A stretch of DNA of 8,379 nt, taken from NCBI GenBank assembly GCA_024711185.1, contig JANJTI010000156.1, positions 1-8,379 of the forward strand, in the 5' to 3' direction. A program made the position numbers and the translations under genes. The first letter of the stretch is position 1; the number at the start of each line of letters is the position of its first letter. This DNA comes from Brevundimonas sp. (GTDB lineage: Bacteria > Pseudomonadota > Alphaproteobacteria > Caulobacterales > Caulobacteraceae). Of this stretch, positions 1-6,521 are shown one piece after another. The notes under the pieces were generated by a model that ran no database searches, was not told the origin of the DNA, and worked only from the letters and a program-made list of their open reading frames with translations.

Positions 1-961
1 CCAGGTTGACCAGCGCGTCGTCGGTGAACTGGAACCGGGACATGGTGTCGAAGAACAGAACCACGTCCTCGCCCTCCATGCGGGCGTTCTCCCTCACGAC
101 CAGCGCGCCCTGCAGGAAGAAGTGCTCGCCGGGAGCCAGCAACACCCGCGCCGTCCCGGAGGCCTCGATGCCGCCGCAGTGGCGCCCGGGCCGGACATAG
201 TGGACGCCCGAGGCGACCCTCCTCCTGTTCGCCAGCTCCACTGCGGTGCACGCGAGGTTGAGGGCCGGGTTGCGGCGGAGGTCGAGATCCGCGAAGGGAT
301 CGGCGATCGGCGCCGCGCCCGTGCTCGCCGAAGGGCTGATCGAGCCGCTCGCGGTGGTCACCGCCTGCACCGAGGCGGCGGAGATATTGCCCCCCTGTAC
401 GGCGATGTCGCGGTTGGAGTGCACCAGGCACGCGGGCGCCTTCATCTGGCCCGAGTCCGTGACATTCAGCAGCCTGACGCCGACCGATCCGCTGATCAGC
501 ACGCACAGCGGCGTCAGACCGGCGGTCGAGGCGGTGGCGTCGCCGACGAAATTCCAGCCGCCGGGCGGCAGCATGTTGGCGAAGAATGAGGTGCGATGCC
601 CGCGCAGCAGCACGCGGATGGCGCGTTGACCGCCGCGGTCCAGGATCTCGTAGCTGGCCTCGTAGTCGGGGGCCTCGGTCCACTCCTCCATCTGTCCCCG
701 GACGAAGGCGTCGGCCCGCTCGCGCGCCGCCGAACCGTCTGTCGCCAGCGCCAGCGCCGGCGCGCCCGCCAGGGCCGCGGCGTCAGCGATCGACTGCAGC
801 CGTCCCTTGGCGGTGTGCACCGCCATCAGGTCTATCCCCCCGACGCCGAGCAGCATCACCGCCGGCCCCACCATGGCGAACTTCAGCGCGATGGAGCCGC
901 GCTCCGACCTGCCCAGCCGTCCGGCGAACCGCAGTACGGAGCGAAGCGCCCGCGGAATCAT
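1..961 (-). CDS. TadG-like Flp/Tad pilus assembly protein, 3' end outside the window
   Basis: I translated this frame by hand: it is open for 320 codons from ATG at 961 to the window edge, so the C-terminus is missing. A basic N-terminus (residues 1-21, ending SERG) precedes one membrane helix at about 24-46 with ALKFAMVGP and a following Asp44. Then comes QSIADAAALAGA (56-67), the usual start of TadE/TadG-type pilus proteins. The rest would lie outside the cytoplasmic membrane. It has Cys153, Cys178, Cys238 and Cys262, a DPFADLDL stretch near 221-228, and repeated short strand patterns (LLAPGEHFFLQGALVV, near 274-289) as in the C-terminal part of many TadG-related proteins. The family acts in assembly of Flp (type IVc) adhesive pili. 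The start overlaps the stop of the upstream receiver gene (ATGA), which suggests translational coupling. No other tad genes are visible, so this may be an orphan copy. Confidence 0.85.
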   Translation of the reverse strand, partial: MIPRALRSVLRFAGRLGRSERGSIALKFAMVGPAVMLLGVGGIDLMAVHTAKGRLQSIADAAALAGAPALALATDGSAARERADAFVRGQMEEWTEAPDYEASYEILDRGGQRAIRVLLRGHRTSFFANMLPPGGWNFVGDATASTAGLTPLCVLISGSVGVRLLNVTDSGQMKAPACLVHSNRDIAVQGGNISAASVQAVTTASGSISPSASTGAAPIADPFADLDLRRNPALNLACTAVELANRRRVASGVHYVRPGRHCGGIEASGTARVLLAPGEHFFLQGALVVRENARMEGEDVVLFFDTMSRFQFTDDALVNL

Positions 962-1392
962 GCCGCCTCCGCCCCGCGTTCGATCCCGGCCCGGCGCTCG
1001 GCGCGGAGCACGTAGCGGATCTGGTAGGTCAACAGCCGCCAGTTCAGCGGCTTCATCACGAAGGAGGCGGCGCCCAGGTGGAAGCACCGATCGACCGCCT
1101 CGACGTCCTCGCGGCCCGTCTGGACCACCACCGGGACGTCGCGCAGGGCGAGGTCCGCCCGCATCCGCTCCAGCACCGCGAAGCCGTCTAGCCCCGGCAT
1201 CTCCAGATCCAGCAGGACGAGATCGTAGCGCTGCCTCGCCATCTTCTGCAGGGCGTCTTCGCCGCCGGCCGCCACATCCACGGTCGTGCTGGGGGACTCC
1301 AGGTTCACCCGGGCGAACTCGCGCAGTATCGGATCGTCGTCGACGAACAGGAGCCGCGCATCGTCCTCAAGGACGTAGAAGAAGCCACTCAT
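958..1392 (-). CDS. Single-domain response regulator (receiver only)
   Basis: This 144-residue protein is one CheY-like receiver domain with no output domain. The acidic pocket is VDDDP (Asp18-Asp20), the phospho-acceptor is Asp62 in LVLLDLEMPGLDG, the switch Thr is Thr92 in VVVQTGRED, and the conserved Lys is Lys114 in FVMKPLNW, so it should be phosphorylatable. About 24 residues follow KPLNW and are basic, with no DNA-binding fold visible. The ATG start is supported by an AGGAGGG ribosome-binding site five bases upstream. It is first in a two-gene unit with the TadG-like gene and divergent from the hybrid kinase gene. I infer, without direct evidence, that it takes phosphate from that kinase's HPt domain and acts by protein-protein contact. 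Confidence 0.93.
   Translation of the reverse strand: MSGFFYVLEDDARLLFVDDDPILREFARVNLESPSTTVDVAAGGEDALQKMARQRYDLVLLDLEMPGLDGFAVLERMRADLALRDVPVVVQTGREDVEAVDRCFHLGAASFVMKPLNWRLLTYQIRYVLRAERRAGIERGAEAA
966..970 (-). promoter_or_regulatory. Ribosome-binding site of the TadG-like gene
   Basis: GGAGG lies four bases upstream of the ATG at 961, inside the end of the receiver gene. It supports the ATGA-overlap start and translational coupling. Confidence 0.6.
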
Positions 1393-1397
1393 CGGGG

Positions 1398-1404
1398 CCC
1401 TCCT
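1398..1404 (-). promoter_or_regulatory. Ribosome-binding site of the receiver gene
   Basis: AGGAGGG is close to the ideal anti-16S match and lies five bases before the ATG at 1392. It fixes that start. Confidence 0.8.
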
Positions 1405-1438
1405 GACGCCGACCTGCGCCTGTCCCCACCGTCCGCAC

Positions 1439-1460
1439 CATTAAGCGTCGAGTCATTAAG
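1439..1460. repeat. Tandem CATTAAG direct repeat in the divergent promoter
   Basis: Two identical 7-base copies lie 15 bases apart start to start, in an otherwise GC-rich sequence. The spacing is not the TTAA-N7-TTAA of a full CtrA box (here it is N11). They could be half-sites for a regulator of one or both divergent units. Confidence 0.4.
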
Positions 1461-1501
1461 GGACGGTATAGCTTCACAATCCGGAAGTCGGGGGCGGACG
1501 C

Positions 1502-4500
1502 TTGCAAGAGGATAGACCGACCAAATACCGGGGCTCGATCCGGCGTAAACTGGTCGGACTGGTGATCGCCGCCCTGGCGACCACTGCCGTTATTACGGCA
1601 ACGCTTATGGGCTGGACCGACGCCCGTCGCCAGACCGACCTCGAGACCCAGCGCCTGACCCAGACCGCGAAGGTCATCGGCTCGCTGGCGTCGGATTCCG
1701 TTCGGGAGGGCGACCGCCCCGGCGCCTTCGCCGCCCTCCGTTCGATCGCGCAGACCCCCGACGTCACCTACGGCCGGATTCAGCACAATGACGGGAGCCT
1801 GGCGGCGGAGACCGGCGGCGGCGTCCGCCTCCAGTCCGACACCCGCGTCGCCGACGACTCCGCCGCCTCTGTCTGGTCGGTGCTCAACACCGGCACCATC
1901 GAGGTCCAGGCCCCGGTAGTCAGCCAGGGCGAGACCGTGGGCCGGATCACCTTGCTGGCCCGGACGCCCGGCCTCCGCGGCCGGGTGCTCAGCTCGGTGC
2001 TGATCTCCCTGCTCGGCGCAGGGGTCGCCACCCTCGCCGGACTGCTGATCGCGCTTCGCCTGGCCCGGCGGATCAGCGAGCCGCTGGTCCAGCTCGCCGC
2101 CTTCGCCAATACGGTGCGCAGGACCGGCGACTATTCCGCCGATCCCGACATCGCCGCCGACGGCGAGGTCGGCGATCTGGTCAGCGGCCTGCAAGAGATG
2201 CTGGCCGGGCTTCGGGCCCGCGACCGGCGCATCGCCGACCACGTCGCCGGGCTGGAGGCCGAGGTCGCCGAGCGCACCGCCGAGCTCTCCGAGGCCAAGG
2301 CCGCCGCCGAGGCCGCCAACGCCGCCAAATCCGACTTCCTCGCGGTGATGAGCCACGAGATCCGCACGCCGATGAACGGCATCCTCGCCCTCAGCGAACT
2401 GCTGGCGAAGTCGGATCTGCCCGACCGGCAGCGTCGCTACGCCGACGTCATCGCCAAGTCCGGCAAGTCACTGATCGGCATCATCAACGACATCCTCGAC
2501 TTCTCGAAGGTCGAAGCGGGCAAGATGGAGCTCGAGAGCATCGAGACCGACCTCGCCGACGTGGCTGAGGACGTCGCCAGCCTGTTCGCCGAGCGCGCGG
2601 CCAGCAAGGGCCTCGACCTCGCGGTTTATGTCGACCCACGCCTCGGGCCCGTGCTGGGCGACCCGACCCGCCTGCGCCAGGTGATCAGCAACCTCGTCAA
2701 CAACGCCATCAAGTTCACCGAGACGGGCGGGGTGCTGATCCGCATCGATCGCGCCGTGGATGGAGCCGGGATCGAGGCGGCGGTCATCGACACCGGTCCC
2801 GGCATTCCGGCCGACAAGCTGCCCAAGCTGTTCGAAGCCTTCTCCCAGGAGGACCAGACCACCACCCGCAAACACGGCGGAACCGGCCTCGGCCTCGCCA
2901 TCTGCGACCGTCTGGTCAGGGCCATGAGCGGCGAGTGGAGATTGGCCAGCGAGGAGGGCGCGGGGTCGAGCTTCGGGTTCGTCGTTCCCCTGCCCGCCGC
3001 GGGCGACCTGACCGGTTTGCCCGTCTTCGCCGACGACTGGACCGTCAGCCTCGCTGGCGAGGCGCCCCGGACGGTCGAGGCGGTCGGACTCTATCTCGAC
3101 GCTCTCGGGGTCGCGCGCGCAGCGGAGCCCACCGGCGCCGTGATCCGCGTCGAGCCCGGCGCCCTGCGCCTGGAATTCCCCGGCGCCGCCGACGCCCGCC
3201 CGGGCTGGTCCATCTCGGCCCCTGTCCGCCGGCTCGAGCTGATCCGCGCCCTCGCCGCCCTGCAGGCCGGTGAGAGCCCGGGCGCCACGAAGGCCAACGC
3301 CGGGGCGGAAGCCCTCACCTTCCCCGGAGCCCGCGTCCTGGTGGTCGACGACTCGGAGGTGAACCGCGAGGTTGCGGGCGAAGCCCTGTCTCGTCTGGGC
3401 GCGGCGGCCGACTTCGCCGAAGACGGCCTGGAGGCGGTCGAGGCCCTGCGCACCGGTTGCTGGGATCTGGTGCTCATGGACGGTTCGATGCCCCGCCTTG
3501 ACGGCTTCGAGGCCGCGCGCCGGATCCGCGAGGAGGAGGTCCGCGACGGTCGTCCGCGCGCCGCCATTCTGGCGCTCACCGCTCACGTGGTGGGCACCGC
3601 GGCCGACGCATGGAAAGCCGCCGGCATGGACGGCGTGATCCACAAGCCCTTCACCCTGCAGGACCTGACCCGCGCCCTGCAGCAGCACTGCGGCCGCTAC
3701 GCCGTCGCCGGAGCCGGCTCGCAGGCGGGGAAGCCCGCTGCAGCGCCTGCCACGGAACCGGAAGACGATCTGTTCGACTCCGCGCTGCGCAGCGAACTCA
3801 AGGCCATGGCCGAGGCGGGCCGGGCAGACTTCGTGGCCCGCGTGGAGGGGCTCTACGCCGAGAACGCCCCGCAGCGGCTCGCAGATGTGCGGACGGCGGC
3901 CGCTGCGGGTGATCTCGACGGGCTCGCCCGGGCGGCCCACGCGCTGAAGTCGATGAGCCTCAGCCTCGGCGCCCGCGCCGTGGCCTCGGCCGCCGCGGCC
4001 CTCGAGACAGCCGCACGGCGAAACGAGCGCCCGCCCGGCGCGGTGGACGATCTCGCCGCCCGGCTGCACAGAACGCTGCAAGCCATGGGCGCCTCCGCCG
4101 CTGCGGCGCCTGTCGATCCGGCCGCTGCCCTCCGCCAGGCCGTCGCCGACGGCGAGCTCGATGTGGTCTTCCAGCCGATGATGGATCGCGCCGGGTCCTT
4201 CTCCGGCAAGGTCGAGGCGCTGGTGCGCTGGAACACCGCCGACGGTCTCGTCCGCTCGCCCGAGGATTTCGTTCCCGAGTTCGAGGCCGCCGGGGCCATC
4301 GAGCATCTGACCGACTTCGTGCTGGAGAGGGCCATGCGGATCGCAGGCGCCCGCGCCGACGTCCGGGTGTCGGTGAACGCCTCCGCCGGCGAGTTCCAGC
4401 GCCCCGACTTCGCGGACCGGGTGCGCGCCGCCGCCGAACGCGCAGGCTTCCCGCTGACTCGCCTCGAGATTGAGGTCACCGAGACCGCCATCCTCGACAT

Positions 4501-4858
4501 CGACCATGCCCGCCCCACGCTCGACCGGCTGGCGACGCTGGGGGTGGGCGTGGCGCTGGACGATTTCGGCGCCGGTTACACCAGCCTGCACGCCCTGCGG
4601 GAGCTGCGCTTCGCCACGCTGAAGATCGACCGCAGCTTCGTGGAGCGCTGCGTCGACGACACCGCCTCCGCGGCCATCATTCACGCGGTCATCGCCGTCG
4701 GCCGCTCCCTCGGCATGCAGGTGGTGTGCGAGGGCGTGGAGACGCCCGAGCAGGCCCGCTTCCTGCGTACGGCGGGCGTCCACCTCATCCAGGGCTGGGT
4801 CTACGCCCGCGCCGGCGCCTTCGAGGACCTGCCTCCCGCCGGCGCCGCCGCCGCATGA
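1502..4858 (+). CDS. Membrane hybrid histidine kinase with receiver, HPt and C-terminal EAL (c-di-GMP phosphodiesterase) domains
   Basis: An 1118-residue inner-membrane sensor. Order, with approximate residues: TM1 17-38; periplasmic sensor 39-160, resembling CHASE8; TM2 162-187; HAMP and coiled coil to about 272; HisKA with His285 in [10 protein letters not shown]; HATPase with N-box Asn401, DTGPGIP (430-436) and GGTGLGLAI (459-467); a degenerate receiver 510-590; a true receiver 611-730 with Asp616/617, acceptor Asp660, Thr693 and Lys715; HPt 757-865 with His813 in AHALKS; EAL 870-1112. The EAL domain keeps EALVRW (Glu905), Asn959, EVTE (Glu991), DDFGAGY (Asp1020/1021), Lys1041, CEGVE (Glu1077) and Gln1097, so it should hydrolyse c-di-GMP. 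There is no GGDEF domain. The start is TTG: the frame has a TAG at 1469 and the first in-frame ATG (codon 36) lies inside TM1, and a G-rich stretch precedes the TTG. I infer that phosphorelay state controls the phosphodiesterase. The signal is unknown. Confidence 0.93.
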   Translation: MQEDRPTKYRGSIRRKLVGLVIAALATTAVITATLMGWTDARRQTDLETQRLTQTAKVIGSLASDSVREGDRPGAFAALRSIAQTPDVTYGRIQHNDGSLAAETGGGVRLQSDTRVADDSAASVWSVLNTGTIEVQAPVVSQGETVGRITLLARTPGLRGRVLSSVLISLLGAGVATLAGLLIALRLARRISEPLVQLAAFANTVRRTGDYSADPDIAADGEVGDLVSGLQEMLAGLRARDRRIADHVAGLEAEVAERTAELSEAKAAAEAANAAKSDFLAVMSHEIRTPMNGILALSELLAKSDLPDRQRRYADVIAKSGKSLIGIINDILDFSKVEAGKMELESIETDLADVAEDVASLFAERAASKGLDLAVYVDPRLGPVLGDPTRLRQVISNLVNNAIKFTETGGVLIRIDRAVDGAGIEAAVIDTGPGIPADKLPKLFEAFSQEDQTTTRKHGGTGLGLAICDRLVRAMSGEWRLASEEGAGSSFGFVVPLPAAGDLTGLPVFADDWTVSLAGEAPRTVEAVGLYLDALGVARAAEPTGAVIRVEPGALRLEFPGAADARPGWSISAPVRRLELIRALAALQAGESPGATKANAGAEALTFPGARVLVVDDSEVNREVAGEALSRLGAAADFAEDGLEAVEALRTGCWDLVLMDGSMPRLDGFEAARRIREEEVRDGRPRAAILALTAHVVGTAADAWKAAGMDGVIHKPFTLQDLTRALQQHCGRYAVAGAGSQAGKPAAAPATEPEDDLFDSALRSELKAMAEAGRADFVARVEGLYAENAPQRLADVRTAAAAGDLDGLARAAHALKSMSLSLGARAVASAAAALETAARRNERPPGAVDDLAARLHRTLQAMGASAAAAPVDPAAALRQAVADGELDVVFQPMMDRAGSFSGKVEALVRWNTADGLVRSPEDFVPEFEAAGAIEHLTDFVLERAMRIAGARADVRVSVNASAGEFQRPDFADRVRAAAERAGFPLTRLEIEVTETAILDIDHARPTLDRLATLGVGVALDDFGAGYTSLHALRELRFATLKIDRSFVERCVDDTASAAIIHAVIAVGRSLGMQVVCEGVETPEQARFLRTAGVHLIQGWVYARAGAFEDLPPAGAAAA

Positions 4859-4922
4859 CGTTAACCAATCCCGTTCCGGAAATTGCAGGGTTTGCCGACG
4901 ATCCTTCGTGGCAGAGGTAAGC
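4859..4922 (+). promoter_or_regulatory. Short intergenic gap with a CtrA-like half-site
   Basis: This 64-base gap lies between the kinase stop and the second receiver. TTAACCAA (4861-4868) differs by one base from the CtrA half-site TTAACCAT described in Caulobacter. A second half-site at the N7 position is absent (CGTT instead of TTAA). The receiver could have its own promoter here or be read from the kinase transcript. Confidence 0.25.
4913..4917 (+). promoter_or_regulatory. Ribosome-binding site of the second receiver gene
   Basis: AGAGG lies five bases before the ATG at 4923. It favours this ATG over the in-frame GTG at 4908, which lacks a comparable site. Confidence 0.6.
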
Positions 4923-5327
4923 ATGGCCATAGTACTCGTAGTCGACGACGATCCCACGATCCGCGCCATCGTGACCGAACTGCTGCGCGAGGAGCGGCAT
5001 GCGATCGTCGAGGCGGCCGACGGCGATGAAGCGCTGCGCGCGCTGGACGAGACGCCGGCCGAACTGGTCGTGCTCGACATGCTGATGCCCAATCGCGACG
5101 GCCTCGAGACGATCATGGAGATCCGTCGCCGGCACCCGGCGGTGCGAATTCTCGCCATCTCTTCCGGCGGCAACATCGGGGTCAGCAATCTGCTCGGGAT
5201 GGCGCGGGTCTTCGGCGCCGACGAGACGCTGGCCAAGCCGCTGTCCTTCACGACCTTCGCAGACACGGTGAACCGTCTGCTTGAAAGGCGTTCGCCCGAC
5301 AAGACCCCGCGGGCCAGCCAGGCCTGA
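4923..5327 (+). CDS. Single-domain response regulator downstream of the hybrid kinase
   Basis: A 134-residue stand-alone receiver beginning MAIVLVVDDDPTIR. It has the acidic residues Asp8-Asp10, acceptor Asp52 in VVLDMLMPNRDG, Ser80 in ILAISSGG at the switch position (Ser instead of Thr is normal), and Lys105 in LAKPL. About ten polar residues follow the domain and no output domain is present. The family is often a phosphate shuttle or sink in alphaproteobacterial relays. Its position 64 bases after a kinase with an HPt domain makes it a likely partner of His813 by inference. The ATG start has an AGAGG site; a GTG 15 bases upstream would add VAEVS. It converges with the next gene, with 8 bases between stops and no clear terminator. 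Confidence 0.92.
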   Translation: MAIVLVVDDDPTIRAIVTELLREERHAIVEAADGDEALRALDETPAELVVLDMLMPNRDGLETIMEIRRRHPAVRILAISSGGNIGVSNLLGMARVFGADETLAKPLSFTTFADTVNRLLERRSPDKTPRASQA

Positions 5328-5335
5328 CGGCCGCT

Positions 5336-5875
5336 TCAGGGCGTGGGCCGCGGCTCTTCCGCCGCCCAGCGTCGCGGGGGACCATCCGGGCGCATCACCC
5401 GACGTTCGTACGCGGTGGCCGCGCCAGGCCGGTGGCCGGGGAAGGCGTAGCCCGCATCGTCCAGCCGCGGATCGCCCCACTCGCCGTAGCGATAGCCGTA
5501 GTAGCCGTTCTCGACTTGCCGGAAGCTCAGGTCCAGCCGACCATCCTCGCCAATCGGCAGCGAGACCGCCGCGCCGTAGTCCCGGTACCCCCCCGTTCCG
5601 ACGGTCACGCTGAACTCGCCAAGCGGCTCGCGGTCCTCGCCGGGCGGCCCCTCGGTCCAGGTGCGGGCGACCGGCGCGCGAGAGGCCAGCCAGCGCTCGA
5701 TCTGCTGGTCGGTGCTCAGTCCGTGCGGAGCGGCTTCCTGGGCGGCCCGCTCGACCGGCGGCGGGACGGGTCCGGCCGCGACCCCGAGAGCGACGGGGGT
5801 TCTCGGCGCCGTGGCCACCGCAGCGTCGGGATCGCTGGTCACGACGGCGGCGGCCGCCATCAGGGTGATCAACAT
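5336..5875 (-). CDS. Hypothetical, probably exported protein
   Basis: I do not recognise this 179-residue protein. It starts MLITLMAAAAVVTSDPDAAV, a hydrophobic stretch that could be a short signal peptide though it lacks N-terminal basic residues. A Pro/Ala-rich linker follows, then a short helix-like stretch (STDQQIERWLASR, about 54-66). From about residue 85 the pattern suggests beta strands (EFSVTVGTGGYRDYGAAVSL), then a Tyr/Gly-rich part (YYGYRYGEW) and a Pro/Arg-rich tail. I chose the ATG at 5875 because AGGAG lies eight bases upstream. An ATG at 5938 would add 21 residues, overlap msrB by 14 bases, lacks a ribosome-binding site and would bury the hydrophobic start. It follows msrB by 49 bases and is probably in the same transcript. 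An envelope location is inference. Confidence 0.7.
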   Translation of the reverse strand: MLITLMAAAAVVTSDPDAAVATAPRTPVALGVAAGPVPPPVERAAQEAAPHGLSTDQQIERWLASRAPVARTWTEGPPGEDREPLGEFSVTVGTGGYRDYGAAVSLPIGEDGRLDLSFRQVENGYYGYRYGEWGDPRLDDAGYAFPGHRPGAATAYERRVMRPDGPPRRWAAEEPRPTP

Positions 5876-5883
5876 GCGCCGGT

Positions 5884-5888
5884 CTCCT
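5884..5888 (-). promoter_or_regulatory. Ribosome-binding site that decides the start of the hypothetical gene
   Basis: AGGAG lies eight bases upstream of the ATG at 5875, in the gap after the msrB stop. It favours the shorter protein. Confidence 0.6.
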
Positions 5889-5924
5889 GTGCCGAACCCA
5901 CCGTGGCCCCGAATGCGGCCAAAG

Positions 5925-6401
5925 TCAGGCCTCGCCATCGCCGCGGCCCAGCGGATCGGGCAGCGGTTCGCCCTCCGGCACGAAGCTCAGGGCGACCGAA
6001 TTGATGCAGTAACGCAGCCCGGCGGGCGGCGGTCCGTCGGGGAAGACATGGCCCTGATGGCTGTCGCAGCGGGCGCAGCGGGTCTCGACGCGCACCATGC
6101 CGTAACTCTCGTCTCGCACCGCCTTCACATGCGCCGGGTCGACCGGTTCCGTAAAGCTGGGCCAGCCGGTGCCGCTCTCGAATTTGGTCCGGCTGCGGAA
6201 CAGCGGCAGACCGCACTCGCGGCAGCAGAACACCCCGGCCCGCTTCTCGCCCAACAGGGTCCCGCAGAAGGGCGCCTCTGTCCCGTGCGCCAGCAGCACC
6301 CGCCGCTCCTCCGGCGAGAGGTCGCGCTCGAGTCCGGCCCGCTCCTCCGGATCCGGGGGCGTCAGGTCGTAGCCGGAGGCGGAGCGCAGCACGTCGGTCA
6401 T
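5925..6401 (-). CDS. msrB: Peptide-methionine (R)-S-oxide reductase MsrB
   Basis: This 158-residue protein reduces the R-epimer of methionine sulfoxide in proteins, normally with thioredoxin, to repair oxidised methionines. All family marks are present: the zinc site CRECG (Cys60, Cys63) and CARCDSHQGHVF (Cys109, Cys112), the fold motif FESGTGWPSF (74-83), and the catalytic Cys132 in RYCINSVALSF. Length is usual for a free-standing MsrB. No export signal is seen, so it should be cytosolic. The GTGWPSF loop has Thr78 where some MsrBs carry the resolving Cys; extra cysteines at 46 and 59 could substitute. The ribosome-binding site before the ATG is weak (TGGAA). The frame stays open upstream but no better start was found. 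It is divergent from the DUF2231 gene. Confidence 0.96.
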   Translation of the reverse strand: MTDVLRSASGYDLTPPDPEERAGLERDLSPEERRVLLAHGTEAPFCGTLLGEKRAGVFCCRECGLPLFRSRTKFESGTGWPSFTEPVDPAHVKAVRDESYGMVRVETRCARCDSHQGHVFPDGPPPAGLRYCINSVALSFVPEGEPLPDPLGRGDGEA

Positions 6402-6521
6402 ACGTTCCAGATAGGCGGCGCGGGCTTTCGCTTCCAGCCCGGTCCCGGACCTCTCAGGTGAACCAAATCCGGCGTGAGGGATTCCGTCGAGGACTGCTCA
6501 GCTTCTGGAGGAGGCGGACTC
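6402..6521. promoter_or_regulatory. Divergent intergenic region, msrB / DUF2231
   Basis: These 120 bases must hold the start signals for both directions. A GANTC site (GATTC) lies at 6480-6484. Short self-complementary pieces occur near 6441-6461 (GGTC/GACC and ACCT/AGGT), but no convincing promoter, operator or riboswitch was recognised. Confidence 0.35.
6507..6514 (+). promoter_or_regulatory. Ribosome-binding site of the DUF2231 gene
   Basis: GGAGGAGG lies seven bases before the ATG at 6522. This is a strong site and rules against the in-frame GTG at 6474. Confidence 0.8.

Larger units (their letters stand above)
1393..1501. promoter_or_regulatory. Divergent promoter region between receiver/tadG and the hybrid kinase
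   Basis: These 109 bases separate two outward-reading units and must hold at least one promoter for each. The middle is AT-richer than its surroundings. Visible structure: CATTAAG twice (1439-1445 and 1454-1460, 15 bases apart); a GANTC site (GAGTC, 1450-1454) between them; and a 7-base inverted repeat, ACCGTCC (1428-1434) with GGACGGT (1461-1467), enclosing them. On the minus strand GCTATACC (about 1465-1472) resembles the Caulobacter housekeeping -10 box, but no good -35 is seen. No promoter can be named with confidence. Confidence 0.5.

Noticed and set aside
6..1191. Several plus-strand frames opposite the TadG-like and receiver genes
   Set aside because: Their products are Arg/Pro/Ala-rich with no motifs, while the minus strand gives a continuous TadG-like protein and a clean receiver, both with ribosome-binding sites.
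1441..1459. Full CtrA box (TTAA-N7-TTAA) in the divergent promoter
   Set aside because: The two TTAA elements are separated by 11 bases, not 7, so they do not form the known site.
4859..4922. EcfG-type general stress promoter (GGAAC with CGTT 16-17 bases on)
   Set aside because: GGAAC is present on the minus strand, but no CGTT lies at the required spacing and the direction does not fit the receiver gene.
2468..5302. A 944-codon open frame on the minus strand opposite the kinase gene
   Set aside because: It is a mirror of strong GC third-position bias in the real gene. Its product is low-complexity Gly/Arg/Ala-rich with no domain, and the plus strand encodes a full set of recognisable domains.
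6440..6470. Glycine-riboswitch-like string CCTCTCAGGTGAACC upstream of the DUF2231 gene
   Set aside because: Only the 3' CTCTCAGG-like piece is present. I found no matching GGAGAG or CCGAAGGGGCAA part upstream within the intergenic region, and the genes are not glycine-related.
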